Of a stretch of 64,000 nt of DNA, positions 35,170-43,483 are shown piece after piece (position 1 is the first letter of the stretch; each line of letters opens with the position of its first letter). Under the pieces are notes generated by a model. The model was not told the origin of the DNA and made no database searches. It saw only the letters and a program-made list of their open reading frames with translations. The position numbers and the translations under genes were made by a program. Where the stretch lies: positions 248,001 through 312,000 of the forward strand of contig NZ_QLMA01000004.1 in assembly GCF_003259435.1 (NCBI RefSeq). Direction: 5' to 3'. Source of the DNA: Chitinophaga dinghuensis. GTDB lineage: Bacteria > Bacteroidota > Bacteroidia > Chitinophagales > Chitinophagaceae.

Positions 35170-35964
35170 ATGGATTTTCAGCATATTGTTCCACCCGCGT
35201 ATCTGCAACCTTACGTACGCTACTTCTGGGCACTCAGCAGCAGCACCGTAGCAGATACTCCGAAAACATTTAAAACAATTGCTGACGGTTCGCCAGGCCT
35301 CATCTTCCAACACTCAGATAAAGGCCACTTCGAACAATTCGGTAAACAACTCGCCACCGTATTCTTATACGGCCAGGCAACCACCTTTACCGAAATCATC
35401 TCTCCGGCATCGTTTCAGACCATAGGCGTCTACTTCCATCCACACGCCCTCAAAAGCGTGTTCGGACTCAACGCCCAGGACCTCACAGACGGCTGCATGG
35501 AAATCTCCGGTCAACTACCGGAACAACTACTGAACGCTACCAATACACAGCAACAGATTGATATCTTAGCTGCGTATCTCTATAAAAATATTCTATTACA
35601 CCAGGGCCTTACTGATGCCGCACTCTATCATGCACTACAACGCATAACCAACAGTGCCGGCAACATCTCCCTAAAAACAATACTGGATGAACTCCAAATG
35701 TCGGAACGAAGCTTCGAAAGAAAATTCCTCCAACATATAGGTATGACCCCTAAGCTGTTTGCCCGGATATGCCGATTCCAGGCCTCCTTAAATCAGCTCA
35801 GAAATAACCAGTTCACCCGCCTGTCTGATATCGCATTCGAACAAGAATACGCCGATCAGTCACACTTTATCCGCGCTTTCAAAGAATTCGCCGGTACCGC
35901 TCCACTGAAGTACCAACGCCAATCCATAGAAATCGTAGAGAACTTTCCAGAACTAATAAAGTAA
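35170..35964 (+). CDS. AraC-family transcriptional regulator
   Basis: 264 residues. The N-terminal 130 residues have the DUF6597-like pattern (IVPPAYLQPYVRYFWAL, DGSPGLIFQHSD, IGVYFHPHALKSVFGL) seen in many Bacteroidota AraC proteins. The C-terminal 100 residues are the double HTH (LKTILDELQMSERSFERKFLQHIGMTPKLFARICRFQ and LSDIAFEQEYADQSHFIRAFKEFAGTAPLKYQRQ). It probably controls the DUF1772 gene downstream, from which it is separated by a terminator hairpin and a separate promoter. Confidence 0.88.
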   Translation: MDFQHIVPPAYLQPYVRYFWALSSSTVADTPKTFKTIADGSPGLIFQHSDKGHFEQFGKQLATVFLYGQATTFTEIISPASFQTIGVYFHPHALKSVFGLNAQDLTDGCMEISGQLPEQLLNATNTQQQIDILAAYLYKNILLHQGLTDAALYHALQRITNSAGNISLKTILDELQMSERSFERKFLQHIGMTPKLFARICRFQASLNQLRNNQFTRLSDIAFEQEYADQSHFIRAFKEFAGTAPLKYQRQSIEIVENFPELIK

Positions 35965-36064
35965 TTCCAACATATGCTGCATCATCGGTCGGGACTATAG
36001 CCCCGCACGAATAATGCATCCGCGATCCGCGGAAAAGAAGGGTTAACAAACATGAAACGAAAAG

Positions 36065-36080
36065 GCGGGATTCCTCCCGC
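36065..36080. repeat. Short hairpin with TTCC loop
   Basis: GCGGGA / TCCCGC around loop TTCC; same style as the TTCT-loop hairpin family. Downstream of the AraC gene. Confidence 0.4.
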
Positions 36081-36094
36081 GTTGGTTATTCCGT

Positions 36095-36148
36095 CTGTAC
36101 ATGGAACAGACATTTTCACGAATGCTGTTCCTGTACAGAATTTTTTTT
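36095..36148 (+). terminator. Terminator of the AraC gene
   Basis: CTGTAC-AT-GGAACAG (36095-36109) pairs with CTGTTCC-TGTACAG (36125-36138), with a two-base bulge, and is followed by eight T at 36141-36148. Good intrinsic-terminator form about 130 bp past the AraC stop. Confidence 0.65.
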
Positions 36149-36194
36149 CTCCCCACTTGTCGGAATTGTTCTATTTCCGATCTTTCCACTACTT

Positions 36195-36202
36195 TACTTT
36201 TG
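36195..36202 (+). promoter_or_regulatory. -7 element for the DUF1772 gene
   Basis: TACTTTTG matches TAnnTTTG exactly, 14 bases upstream of the ATG, implying a very short leader. No clear -33 TTG at the ideal distance. Confidence 0.5.
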
Positions 36203-36216
36203 CATAAAACAATCAC

Positions 36217-36714
36217 ATGAAAAAAACATCATCCATGATTATCCTTATCATCACCGTTTGTTTCACCGGATTGATGGCCGGCCTGTTCTATAGTTGGTCC
36301 GTTTCCGTTATACCCGGCCTGGCCAAACTCAATGACGAACAATTCCTCGCCGCCTTCCAAGCCATGAACCGCGCCATTCTCAACCCACTCTTCCTCTGCG
36401 TATTTACCGGCAATATCCTCCTGCTAGCCATCGCTACCTGGCAACAATTTCACCACGAAGGATACCGTTACATGATGCTGACATCCGCATTATATATGAT
36501 AGGCGTGTTCGGCATCACCGCTTTCGGAAATGTGCCGCTAAATGATACACTCGATAAATTTGATCTGGTAAACGCCAGTAAAGACGCAATAAAAGATATG
36601 AGAATGGACTTCGAAGGACTCTGGGTTAAACTACACACGATCCGCACCATCGCTGCCGTGCTGGCATTCATCTGCGGCCTGATAGGCTTATACCAGGCCG
36701 CCAATGAAAATTAA
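36217..36714 (+). CDS. DUF1772 (anthrone-oxygenase-like) membrane protein
   Basis: 165 residues with four membrane segments (IILIITVCFTGLMAGLFYSW, FLCVFTGNILLLAIATW, YMMLTSALYMIGVFGITAFG, IAAVLAFICGLIGLY). The family signature is visible: an N-terminal GLMAGLFYSWSVSVIPGL, a central GN.PLND motif and a W.R/HT.R segment (LWVKLHTIRT). Family members include anthrone oxygenases, but most bacterial ones are uncharacterised. It converges with the GlxA-type regulator gene with only two bases between the stop codons. Confidence 0.85.
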   Translation: MKKTSSMIILIITVCFTGLMAGLFYSWSVSVIPGLAKLNDEQFLAAFQAMNRAILNPLFLCVFTGNILLLAIATWQQFHHEGYRYMMLTSALYMIGVFGITAFGNVPLNDTLDKFDLVNASKDAIKDMRMDFEGLWVKLHTIRTIAAVLAFICGLIGLYQAANEN

Positions 36715-36716
36715 AT

Positions 36717-37703
36717 TTATACTGCTACTGCAGCTGATTTGTTGTACTTATTCCGATATTCAATAGGAGACAAACCCGTCACTTTCCGGAAAATAGTTCT
36801 GAATGCCTTGATATCCGCATAGCCAACATCATACATCACCTCACTGATATTTTTCCGGCTGCTTTCAAAACTTTTCTTGGCCACCTCCATCTTTACACGC
36901 TGTATATACTCGGTAACAGTATTGCTGGTGGCCTTCTTAAACCTCCGCTCCAAACTACGACGACCCAATGCCAGCATATTCGCCAGCTGATCCACCGTTA
37001 CGCGATCCTGGAAGTTCTGCTCAATAAATTCCTGCGCCTTCTTCACCGGCTCATCTTCATGCGATTTCTGCCCCTGGAACATAATGAAAGGAGATTGACT
37101 ATCCTTATCAATATCTATCATGAACGTCTTCGCAATGACAATGGCAATATCCCTGTTCGTGTATTTTTCCACCAGATATAATACCAGGTTCAGATAAGAA
37201 TACGCGCCGCCACTGGTGTAGATGCCGTCTTCCTCTGTCATAATCTTCTCATCCACTACTTCCACATTCGGATACATTTCCTGCAAATCATTCGCCGCCG
37301 CCCAATGCGTAGCTGCACGCTTCCCATCCAGCAAACCTGTGCCTGCCAGGAAAAACGCGCCAATACAGAAACTGATAATCTCTGCGCCATTCGCATACTG
37401 CTCTTTAATCCAGGGAATAAAATCCGCATTCAAACGTAATGCCTCCCGCGGGTCCTGGTGCATGGCAGGAATAACAATCATATCGGTTTTTTGCACATCC
37501 TGCATCAAGAGATCAGGCTGGATAGTAAATAAACCATTACGCTGCGTAGAAGCATTGGAAATACCCACAAGATGTACGTCAAATATAGGTTCGCGACCCA
37601 TACGCCTTAAGATGGTGTTCACCTCTGTGAGAATATGCCAGGTGCCTTCAATGTTAGAAAGACTGCTGGCGCCAAATGGGATCAGGATGGATACGTGTTT
37701 CAT
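36717..37703 (-). CDS. GlxA-type regulator (DJ-1/PfpI + AraC HTH)
   Basis: 328 residues. An N-terminal DJ-1/PfpI-like amidotransferase fold (about 1-200) has the nucleophile-elbow cysteine in ISFCIGAFFLAGTGLLDG. A C-terminal AraC double HTH follows (VDQLANMLALGRRSLERRFKKATSNTVTEYIQ and ISEVMYDVGYADIKAFRTIFRKVTGLSPIEYRNKY). Such regulators usually sense a small metabolite and activate nearby genes. It is transcribed divergently from the DHFR-like gene at 37815 and probably controls it. Confidence 0.88.
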   Translation of the reverse strand: MKHVSILIPFGASSLSNIEGTWHILTEVNTILRRMGREPIFDVHLVGISNASTQRNGLFTIQPDLLMQDVQKTDMIVIPAMHQDPREALRLNADFIPWIKEQYANGAEIISFCIGAFFLAGTGLLDGKRAATHWAAANDLQEMYPNVEVVDEKIMTEEDGIYTSGGAYSYLNLVLYLVEKYTNRDIAIVIAKTFMIDIDKDSQSPFIMFQGQKSHEDEPVKKAQEFIEQNFQDRVTVDQLANMLALGRRSLERRFKKATSNTVTEYIQRVKMEVAKKSFESSRKNISEVMYDVGYADIKAFRTIFRKVTGLSPIEYRNKYNKSAAVAV

Positions 37704-37767
37704 AGGCTAAAGTTAGGTAAAAAAATTGTCGGGATCAACCTCCAAAATTGTCGCATTCTCAACCCAA

Positions 37768-37794
37768 TTGCCTGTTGTAACATGTTTACCTTTG
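37768..37794 (+). promoter_or_regulatory. Promoter of the DHFR-like gene
   Basis: TACCTTTG at 37787-37794 is a perfect -7 element, with a TTG at 37768-37770 nineteen bases upstream as a -33 element. The ATG follows 20 bases later at 37815. Confidence 0.6.
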
Positions 37795-37814
37795 TACCGA
37801 TTAATAGCAGTCGC

Positions 37815-38402
37815 ATGAGAAAAGTTGTAGCGCAGGCGTTTGTAACCCTGGATGGCTTTACCGCTGGTCCCAACGGTGAAACCGACTGGCAGTTGCATGG
37901 CTTCAGTGAAGAGATGGGCGAGTATATCTATGAAACCTATGAGGAGGCAGACCTCCTGTTACTAGGAAAATATACCTACCTCCAGTTTGAAGCCTACTGG
38001 CAACATCAATCCAATAACCCGGAAGCCGATCGCATGAATAATACCGCAAAGATCGTTTGCTCTACTACCTTGCCATCAGCCAACTGGTCCAATACCATTC
38101 TCGTCAAATCCAATGTGGCAGCAGAAATACGGGCATTAAAAAACAAACCCGGTAAGAATATGATGATCGTTGGCAGCGTCGGACTGATGCAAAGTTTAGC
38201 CCAACAAGATCTCATCGATGAATACCGCTTTCTCACTTACCCCGTGTTCCTCGGCGCAGGCAGACGTTTGCTGGATAATATCAGGGAGACGCGACAACTG
38301 GAATTAATGTATTCCCGCATATTCACCAATGGCGTAATGCTGACCATTTACAGGCCTTCACAACGTATATGCCTATACGAATATTTAGCAGCCGTAAAAT
38401 AA
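37815..38402 (+). CDS. Dihydrofolate reductase family (RibD C-terminal-like) protein
   Basis: 195 residues. The start at 37815 is chosen because it begins the conserved first strand (MRKVVAQAFVTLDGFTAGPNGETDW) and has a matching promoter just upstream; the frame is open further upstream without domain content. The RibD_C/DHFR-like fold is indicated by that segment, by ADLLLLGKYTYLQFEAYW and by KNMMIVGSVGLMQSLAQQDLIDEYRFLTYPVFLGAGRRLL. Members are NADPH-dependent reductases, but many stand-alone copies have no known substrate. Divergent from the GlxA-type gene. Confidence 0.87.
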   Translation: MRKVVAQAFVTLDGFTAGPNGETDWQLHGFSEEMGEYIYETYEEADLLLLGKYTYLQFEAYWQHQSNNPEADRMNNTAKIVCSTTLPSANWSNTILVKSNVAAEIRALKNKPGKNMMIVGSVGLMQSLAQQDLIDEYRFLTYPVFLGAGRRLLDNIRETRQLELMYSRIFTNGVMLTIYRPSQRICLYEYLAAVK

Positions 38403-38437
38403 ATTTTTAGGGAGATAACAACATCCCGATTTTTCCG

Positions 38438-38445
38438 CACCTTTG
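38438..38445 (+). promoter_or_regulatory. -7-like element for the serine hydrolase gene
   Basis: CACCTTTG differs from TAnnTTTG only at the first base and lies 15 bases ahead of the ATG at 38461. Confidence 0.4.
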
Positions 38446-38460
38446 CGCAACAGCCATTTT

Positions 38461-39525
38461 ATGAAACTTCTGATTGCCTTACTCCTCCTGGTTTCCACGG
38501 GAACCTATGCCCAACGCCATAGCAATTTCGCAGACAGTATCCGCCAACATTATAACATTCCTGAACTGGCATATGCCGTAGTTTGCGATACCGGTGTTAT
38601 GGAGACACAGATCTTCGGTACAAAAAAAATAAACTCCCATCTACCAGCTGCGCCCAGCGATCGGTTTCGCATTGGCAGCAATACCAAAGCCATTACATCC
38701 TTACTCATCGCGCAGCAAATACAAGCTGGCCGACTTACCTGGAATACGCCCTTCTTTGCTATTTTTCCGGAGCTGAAAGCGAAAAGCAAACCCTGTTATT
38801 ACGACATGACTGTCGCGGATCTGCTGAGTTTTCGCAATCCCCTCATGCCTTATTCTTATGGCAACGAAGAACCCCGTAAAAATCAATTCCCTGGGACGCC
38901 ATCGCAACAGCGAATGCAGTTTGCCGCCTGGTTGCTGCAACAGCCTCCCAATACCTCCACCGGCGAACTGAAATACTCAAACGCAGGATATGTACTGGCA
39001 GGCGCCCTCCTGGAGAAAATCTCCGGGCATACCTACGAAGAACTTCTGCAAAACCTCAATACCTCCCTCAGTATCCACCTGCAAACTGGAAGTCCTAACG
39101 AAAAAGACTCCACCCAAACCTGGGGACACAACGATCACCTTCAACCAGAGGCCAGCGCTGAAAACTATAAGCTCAACTGGCTGATGGCTGCAGGAAATGT
39201 CAATACTAACTTATCCGACTATACGATATTATTATCCCAGCAATTAAAAGCCTTTAAAGGCGCCAGTCCACTCCTGGATAGCGCCACGGTAAACTTCCTC
39301 CACTTTGGTCGCCATACCTTTGCCATGGGATGGTTCTGGGAGGTCAACAAACAAGGACATCAAGTGTCCTCCAATACTGGCAATCCCGGTACCTTCATTA
39401 CCAGGGTGGTGATGATCCCTGCCGTAAACCGTGCCTATGTAGTATTTACCAATTACCAGGAAGATAAAGTATACGAAGGAGTTAATGCCCTGATCACCAG
39501 ATTACAATCATATTATGGGGAATAG
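38461..39525 (+). CDS. Secreted serine hydrolase (class C beta-lactamase-like)
   Basis: 354 residues from the ATG at 38461, where a clean signal peptide begins (MKLLIALLLLVSTGTYAQ). The penicillin-binding/beta-lactamase fold is shown by the S-x-x-K motif (IGSNTKAITS), the Y-S-N motif (LKYSNAGYVLAG) and a weak third motif (SNTGNPGTF in place of HxG/KTG). It is closer to the esterase/peptidase-like relatives than to true antibiotic-resistance enzymes, and no resistance role should be inferred. It probably acts on a D-amino-acid peptide or ester in the periplasm. Monocistronic. Confidence 0.85.
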   Translation: MKLLIALLLLVSTGTYAQRHSNFADSIRQHYNIPELAYAVVCDTGVMETQIFGTKKINSHLPAAPSDRFRIGSNTKAITSLLIAQQIQAGRLTWNTPFFAIFPELKAKSKPCYYDMTVADLLSFRNPLMPYSYGNEEPRKNQFPGTPSQQRMQFAAWLLQQPPNTSTGELKYSNAGYVLAGALLEKISGHTYEELLQNLNTSLSIHLQTGSPNEKDSTQTWGHNDHLQPEASAENYKLNWLMAAGNVNTNLSDYTILLSQQLKAFKGASPLLDSATVNFLHFGRHTFAMGWFWEVNKQGHQVSSNTGNPGTFITRVVMIPAVNRAYVVFTNYQEDKVYEGVNALITRLQSYYGE

Positions 39526-39586
39526 TTATGTCTGATTTGGCAGAAACTGTATAGTTTTTGTCATTGCAGACAAGGGCTGAGTTGTC

Positions 39587-39594
39587 TACTTTTG
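39587..39594 (+). promoter_or_regulatory. -7 element for the second GlxA-type gene
   Basis: TACTTTTG matches TAnnTTTG exactly, 22 bases before the ATG at 39617; TTG triplets at 39558 and 39564 are candidate -33 elements at slightly long spacing. Confidence 0.5.
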
Positions 39595-39616
39595 AGGTAG
39601 CAAACGACCCAAACCC

Positions 39617-40618
39617 ATGACTCATAAAAGCAAACTGGTTGTAATCGCTGTATTGCCTGGCAGCAGGCTGCTTACCCTCGCCGGTCCGGTAGATGTTTTC
39701 TCTTTTGCGATCAATGCATTGCGGGATATGCATGGAGAAGACTATACCTCCTATGAAATGCAGATCGTCACTGCCACTCCGGAAACAGCAGTGCAGCTAA
39801 ACAGTCCGCTGAATGTGGTAGTACATGGCAGTATCTATGATATTCATCAACCGATAGATACGCTGATCGTCGTGGGGTGGGGATTGCCAGCAGGTGAACC
39901 CGTGTCTTCCAGATTTTATCAATGGCTGCAACAGCAAGCCAGCAGTATCAGGAGGGTAGCGGCTATTTGTGTAGGCTCTTTTGTCCTGGCAAGGGCAGGA
40001 CTCCTCCATAACAAGCGGGCCACTACTCATTGGGAGGTCTATGATCGCCTGCGGGAACAGTTTCCTGATGTCATCGTAGACACTACCCCTTTCTTTATCA
40101 AAGACGGAAACATATATACCGCCGGAGGCGTCACTTCAGGTATGGATCTCGCACTGGCTATGGTGGAAGAAGACTATGGCCGGGAAGTGGCCCTCAGGGT
40201 GGCACGTAAACTGGTTATCCACCTGAAACGCCCGGGGAATCAAAAACAGTTCGGCGGACTACTACCCACCTACGAAGTGAGCAGCCCTTTGTTATTACAG
40301 CTTCGGCCCTGGCTACTGGAACACATACACGAAGATTTGTCTGTAGAGAAGCTGGCAGAAAAAGTGCATATGAGCGCCCGCAATTTTGCCCGTGTATTCC
40401 TCAAAGAAACAGGCATGACGCCAGCGAAATTTATTGAAAAATTTCGAGTGGAACTGGCCCGCAATTACCTGGAAAACAGTCCGCTCTCTCTGGAGGAAAT
40501 CGCGCTGAAATGCGGACTTGGAGGACTCGTATCTATGCGCCGGGTATTTCTTCGTCACCTGGAAATATCTCCTGGTACTTATCGGTCTACATTTCGTTCC
40601 GCCTTATTACCGGAATAA
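39617..40618 (+). CDS. GlxA-type regulator (DJ-1/PfpI + AraC HTH), second copy
   Basis: 333 residues with the same architecture as the 36717 gene but only moderately similar. The DJ-1/PfpI domain (about 1-190) has its cysteine in AAICVGSFVLARAGLLHNKRATTHWEVY. The AraC double HTH is VEKLAEKVHMSARNFARVFLKETGMTPAKFIEKFRVE and LEEIALKCGLGGLVSMRRVFLRHLEISPGTYRSTF. GAPDH is the next gene, 27 bp downstream on the same strand, so the two may share a transcript or the regulator may act on it. Confidence 0.88.
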   Translation: MTHKSKLVVIAVLPGSRLLTLAGPVDVFSFAINALRDMHGEDYTSYEMQIVTATPETAVQLNSPLNVVVHGSIYDIHQPIDTLIVVGWGLPAGEPVSSRFYQWLQQQASSIRRVAAICVGSFVLARAGLLHNKRATTHWEVYDRLREQFPDVIVDTTPFFIKDGNIYTAGGVTSGMDLALAMVEEDYGREVALRVARKLVIHLKRPGNQKQFGGLLPTYEVSSPLLLQLRPWLLEHIHEDLSVEKLAEKVHMSARNFARVFLKETGMTPAKFIEKFRVELARNYLENSPLSLEEIALKCGLGGLVSMRRVFLRHLEISPGTYRSTFRSALLPE

Positions 40619-40645
40619 TCTATTCATCAGATAAATCAAAAGATC

Positions 40646-41626
40646 ATGAAAATTGCAATCAATGGCTTCGGACGTATTGGAAGAATGACCATGAGGGCAC
40701 TCCTGCAGCAACCTGGCGCAGAAGTAGTTGCCATCAACGATCTGACGGATGCCCACACCCTTGCCCACCTTTTTAAATTTGATTCTTCACACGGTAAATT
40801 CAACGGTACTGTTAGCGCAGAAGACGGCTACCTGGTCATTAATAATAAACGCATCCGGTTGTTGAATGAGCGGGAGCCGGAACGTCTGCCCTGGAAAGAG
40901 CTGGGCGTATATGCTGTTATCGAGTCTACCGGCAGGTTCACTGCAAAAGATAAAGCGGTTGCACATATCGTTGCAGGCGCGAAGAAAGTACTGATTACGG
41001 CGCCGGCAACGGGCGGCGTTAAAACCATCGTGGATGGTGTCAACAATCATCTGATTAGTCCGGAAGATGAAATCATTTCTTCTGCCTCCTGTACCACCAA
41101 CTGTATTGCTCCTGTATTGCATGTACTGGACAAAGCCTATGGTATTGAATCCGGCTATATGACCACCATCCATGCTTTCACCATGGATCAGATGTTGCAG
41201 GATGGTCCGCATAAGGATTTGCGTCGGGCGAGGGCTGCCACGCAATCGATCATCCCTACTACCACTGGCGCAGCCAAAGCAATAGGAGATGTACTACCAG
41301 GATTGAAAGGTCGCCTCGATGGTTTCTCTTACAGGGTGCCTGTGATAGATGGTTCCATTGCAGAACTGACAGTGAACCTACGTCAGACCGTCACTGCTGA
41401 AACTATTAATCAGTTGCTCCGGCAGCATGCTTCAACAGACTTGCAAGGCATTATGGAGTATGGTACGGAGCCGCTGGTTTCTGTTGATATTATTGGGAAT
41501 ACGCATTCAGCGATTGTAGATAGTTTGTTGACTACTGTGATTGGGAATACCGCCAGGGTAGTGGCGTGGTATGATAATGAAGTGGGGATTTCCAATAGGT
41601 TGGCGTCTTTGGTGACTACATTATAG
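40646..41626 (+). CDS. gap: Glyceraldehyde-3-phosphate dehydrogenase, type I
   Basis: 326 residues. N-terminal NAD-binding MKIAINGFGRIGRMTMRALL, catalytic C149 in SASCTTNC, the TIHAFTMDQ segment with the catalytic-pair histidine, and the family C-terminus (WYDNEVGISNRLASLV). It catalyses NAD-dependent oxidation of glyceraldehyde 3-phosphate to 1,3-bisphosphoglycerate in glycolysis. Its place behind a GlxA-type regulator, away from pgk/tpi, is unusual for a housekeeping copy, so it may be an accessory paralogue. Immediately downstream begins a six-unit tandem repeat array. Confidence 0.93.
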   Translation: MKIAINGFGRIGRMTMRALLQQPGAEVVAINDLTDAHTLAHLFKFDSSHGKFNGTVSAEDGYLVINNKRIRLLNEREPERLPWKELGVYAVIESTGRFTAKDKAVAHIVAGAKKVLITAPATGGVKTIVDGVNNHLISPEDEIISSASCTTNCIAPVLHVLDKAYGIESGYMTTIHAFTMDQMLQDGPHKDLRRARAATQSIIPTTTGAAKAIGDVLPGLKGRLDGFSYRVPVIDGSIAELTVNLRQTVTAETINQLLRQHASTDLQGIMEYGTEPLVSVDIIGNTHSAIVDSLLTTVIGNTARVVAWYDNEVGISNRLASLVTTL

Positions 41627-41639
41627 TAATGCGGATGAT

Positions 41640-42232
41640 TTGATAGTGATGCGGATATTTTTGGGTCTCCCAATCTGCCAGCTTCGCTGCCAGATTGGGA
41701 GACCCTTTTTTCTTCCGGCCAGTCGGCCGGTTGCTGCGCATGGCGTAATGCGAATATTTTTTGGTTTCACAATCCGCCAGCTTCGCTGCCAGATTGTGAA
41801 ACCCTTTTTTATTCCGGCCTGTCGGCCGGATGCTGCACATGGCATAATGCGGATGTTTTTGGTCTCCCAATCTGCCAGCTTCGCTGCCAAATTGGGAGAC
41901 CCTTTATTATTCCGGCCTGTCGGCCGGTTGCTGCGCACGGCATAATGCGGATATTTTGGGGTTTCACAATCCGCCAGCTTCGCTGCCAGATTGTGAGACC
42001 CTTTTTTATTCCGGCCTGTCGGCCGGTTGCTGCGCATGGCATAATGCGAATATTTTTTGGTTTCACAATCCGCCAGCTTCGCTGCCAGATTGTGAAACCC
42101 TTTTTTATTCCGGCCTGTCGGCCGGATGCTGCACATGGCATAATGCGGATATTTTTGGTCTCCCAATCCGCCAGCTTCGCTGTCAGATTTTGATCCCCTT
42201 TTTATTCCGGCCTGTCGGCCGGGTGCTGCGCA
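41640..42232. repeat. Six tandem units of about 99 bp, each with two hairpins
   Basis: The string GCTTCGCTG recurs at 41681, 41780, 41878, 41977, 42076 and 42174 (period 98-99). Each unit has a long hairpin with loop CTTCGC or similar, whose arms are either GGTCTCCCAAT/ATTGGGAGACC or GGTTTCACAAT/ATTGTGAAACC, then a T-run, then a CCGGCC/GGCCGG hairpin (first at 41715-41730), then TGCTGCGCATGGCATAATGCG. The two arm versions differ by paired, compensating changes. The last unit is degenerate (CAGATTTTGATCCCC). Confidence 0.85.
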
Positions 42233-42289
42233 CAATCAACACCTATGGAAATGCAAACCTTATGTACGGTTATAAATCCGCTGCATTTT

Positions 42290-42365
42290 TCCCGGCCCGT
42301 GAAGTTCCGCCCGCCAGGGCGGAACTTCACTATAAAACTCAACTCAACACCGAAGGTGTTGAGTT
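42290..42365. repeat. Two-hairpin module closing array 1
   Basis: TCCCGGCCCG is followed by a 14-bp perfect stem (42299-42312 with 42317-42330, loop GCCA) and then an 11-bp perfect stem AACTCAACACC / GGTGTTGAGTT (42341-42365, loop GAA). The same architecture with different stem sequences occurs at 50210-50306. Confidence 0.75.
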
Positions 42366-42487
42366 CACATCCACTCCCAAACAAACACAAACACCCCCAA
42401 AACCCATACATATGAAATATGATATATTTTAAAGTTATTACTATATATTTGCATATCACATACGTACCGAAAAACCGTACTAATACC

Positions 42488-43369
42488 ATGAAGATACTTT
42501 CCCGATACCTGATAGTAATACTGGCAGTATTTTGCTTTGGCTGTAGCGCAGAAATGGCAAGAGACGGCAGTTTCAACCTGAGCCCTAACCAAAACCAGAA
42601 TGCCAGCGGCTCGCTGAAAGGAACCAACAACGATTGTTTAGCAACCGCCATCACCGGTACTTTCCAAACCAATACTGCCCAGAATGGCAGTAACTACGTG
42701 ATTGCGAATGTAAACGTAACCGTACCTGGTATGTACAGCATCAGCACAGATGTGCAGAACGGCGTGAAATTCTCCGCCTCCGGCGTATTTGCCAGCACTG
42801 GTATTCAACAAGTGCGACTGGTACCAAGCGGTACTTTCGCCAATGCAGTTGCTACAAATTATACCTTGACATACGGCAGTTCTTCCTGCCCGCTGGCTAT
42901 CACCGTAACAGAAGGCACAGGAACCGGTACGCCAGGTACAGACCCAGGAACAGGAAATCCTGGTACAGGTAATGGCGCATCAGGTAGCTGGACAATTACA
43001 GTGGATGGCAAAACATATACTGGTACAGATGCCACGCTCACAGATCGTCATTTGATGAACCTGGCGGGATTTGCCGGAACAAACAGTCAGGTAATGGTGG
43101 TCTTTGTGCTGAAATATGGTAACGGCGGTATTCTCCCTGCTACCTACACTACCAGCGATGATCCAATGTCTCAATTCTCCGTGACTAACCTCACCACTAC
43201 GAACATGGACTATCTGACTACTAAAACCAGCGTAGGCGCATTAACTAATTTTGCGATCAAGTCGATCACCAATGGTGTGGCTAAAATCACTATCTCCGGT
43301 AAAACAATCGACATGGCTACCAATAAAGCAGTAGTCATCAGCGGAGAAATTACAGCGCCACTGGAATAA
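42488..43369 (+). CDS. Lipoprotein of unknown function
   Basis: 293 residues from the ATG at 42488, chosen because it starts the lipoprotein signal (MKILSRYLIVILAVFCFGC, lipidated Cys near residue 19). A Ser/Asn/Gln-rich linker precedes a beta-rich domain of about 100 residues, then a Gly/Thr/Pro low-complexity linker (GTGTGTPGTDPGTGNPGTGN) and a second beta-rich domain (SGSWTITVDGKTYTGTDATL to the end), which resembles the small beta-barrel-like modules of Bacteroidota surface lipoproteins. Probably surface or periplasmic. It is followed by its own terminator. Confidence 0.72.
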   Translation: MKILSRYLIVILAVFCFGCSAEMARDGSFNLSPNQNQNASGSLKGTNNDCLATAITGTFQTNTAQNGSNYVIANVNVTVPGMYSISTDVQNGVKFSASGVFASTGIQQVRLVPSGTFANAVATNYTLTYGSSSCPLAITVTEGTGTGTPGTDPGTGNPGTGNGASGSWTITVDGKTYTGTDATLTDRHLMNLAGFAGTNSQVMVVFVLKYGNGGILPATYTTSDDPMSQFSVTNLTTTNMDYLTTKTSVGALTNFAIKSITNGVAKITISGKTIDMATNKAVVISGEITAPLE

Positions 43370-43394
43370 GACCAATACATCATATTATTATAGC

Positions 43395-43427
43395 AACCCG
43401 GATCAAATACGATCCGGGTTTTCTTTT
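43395..43427 (+). terminator. Terminator of the 42488 lipoprotein gene
   Basis: 10-bp perfect stem AACCCGGATC (43395-43404) / GATCCGGGTT (43411-43420), loop AAATAC, followed by TTCTTTTT. Confidence 0.85.
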
Positions 43428-43483
43428 TCCTGCAATCCGATTACAAGTATTTTGATTATCTTAATTGTAAATCTTCCTATGTT

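Noticed and set aside
38461..39525. Antibiotic-resistance beta-lactamase
   Set aside because: The SxxK and YSN motifs are shared with many esterases and peptidases, and the third motif is weak. Only serine hydrolase is supported.
41621..42235. A 204-residue open frame on the minus strand across the 99-bp array, with repeated GRQAGIKKG units
   Set aside because: It is the translation of a hairpin-forming tandem repeat whose period happens to be 33 codons. The frame shifts between units, and both strands are open, as expected of a low-complexity repeat.
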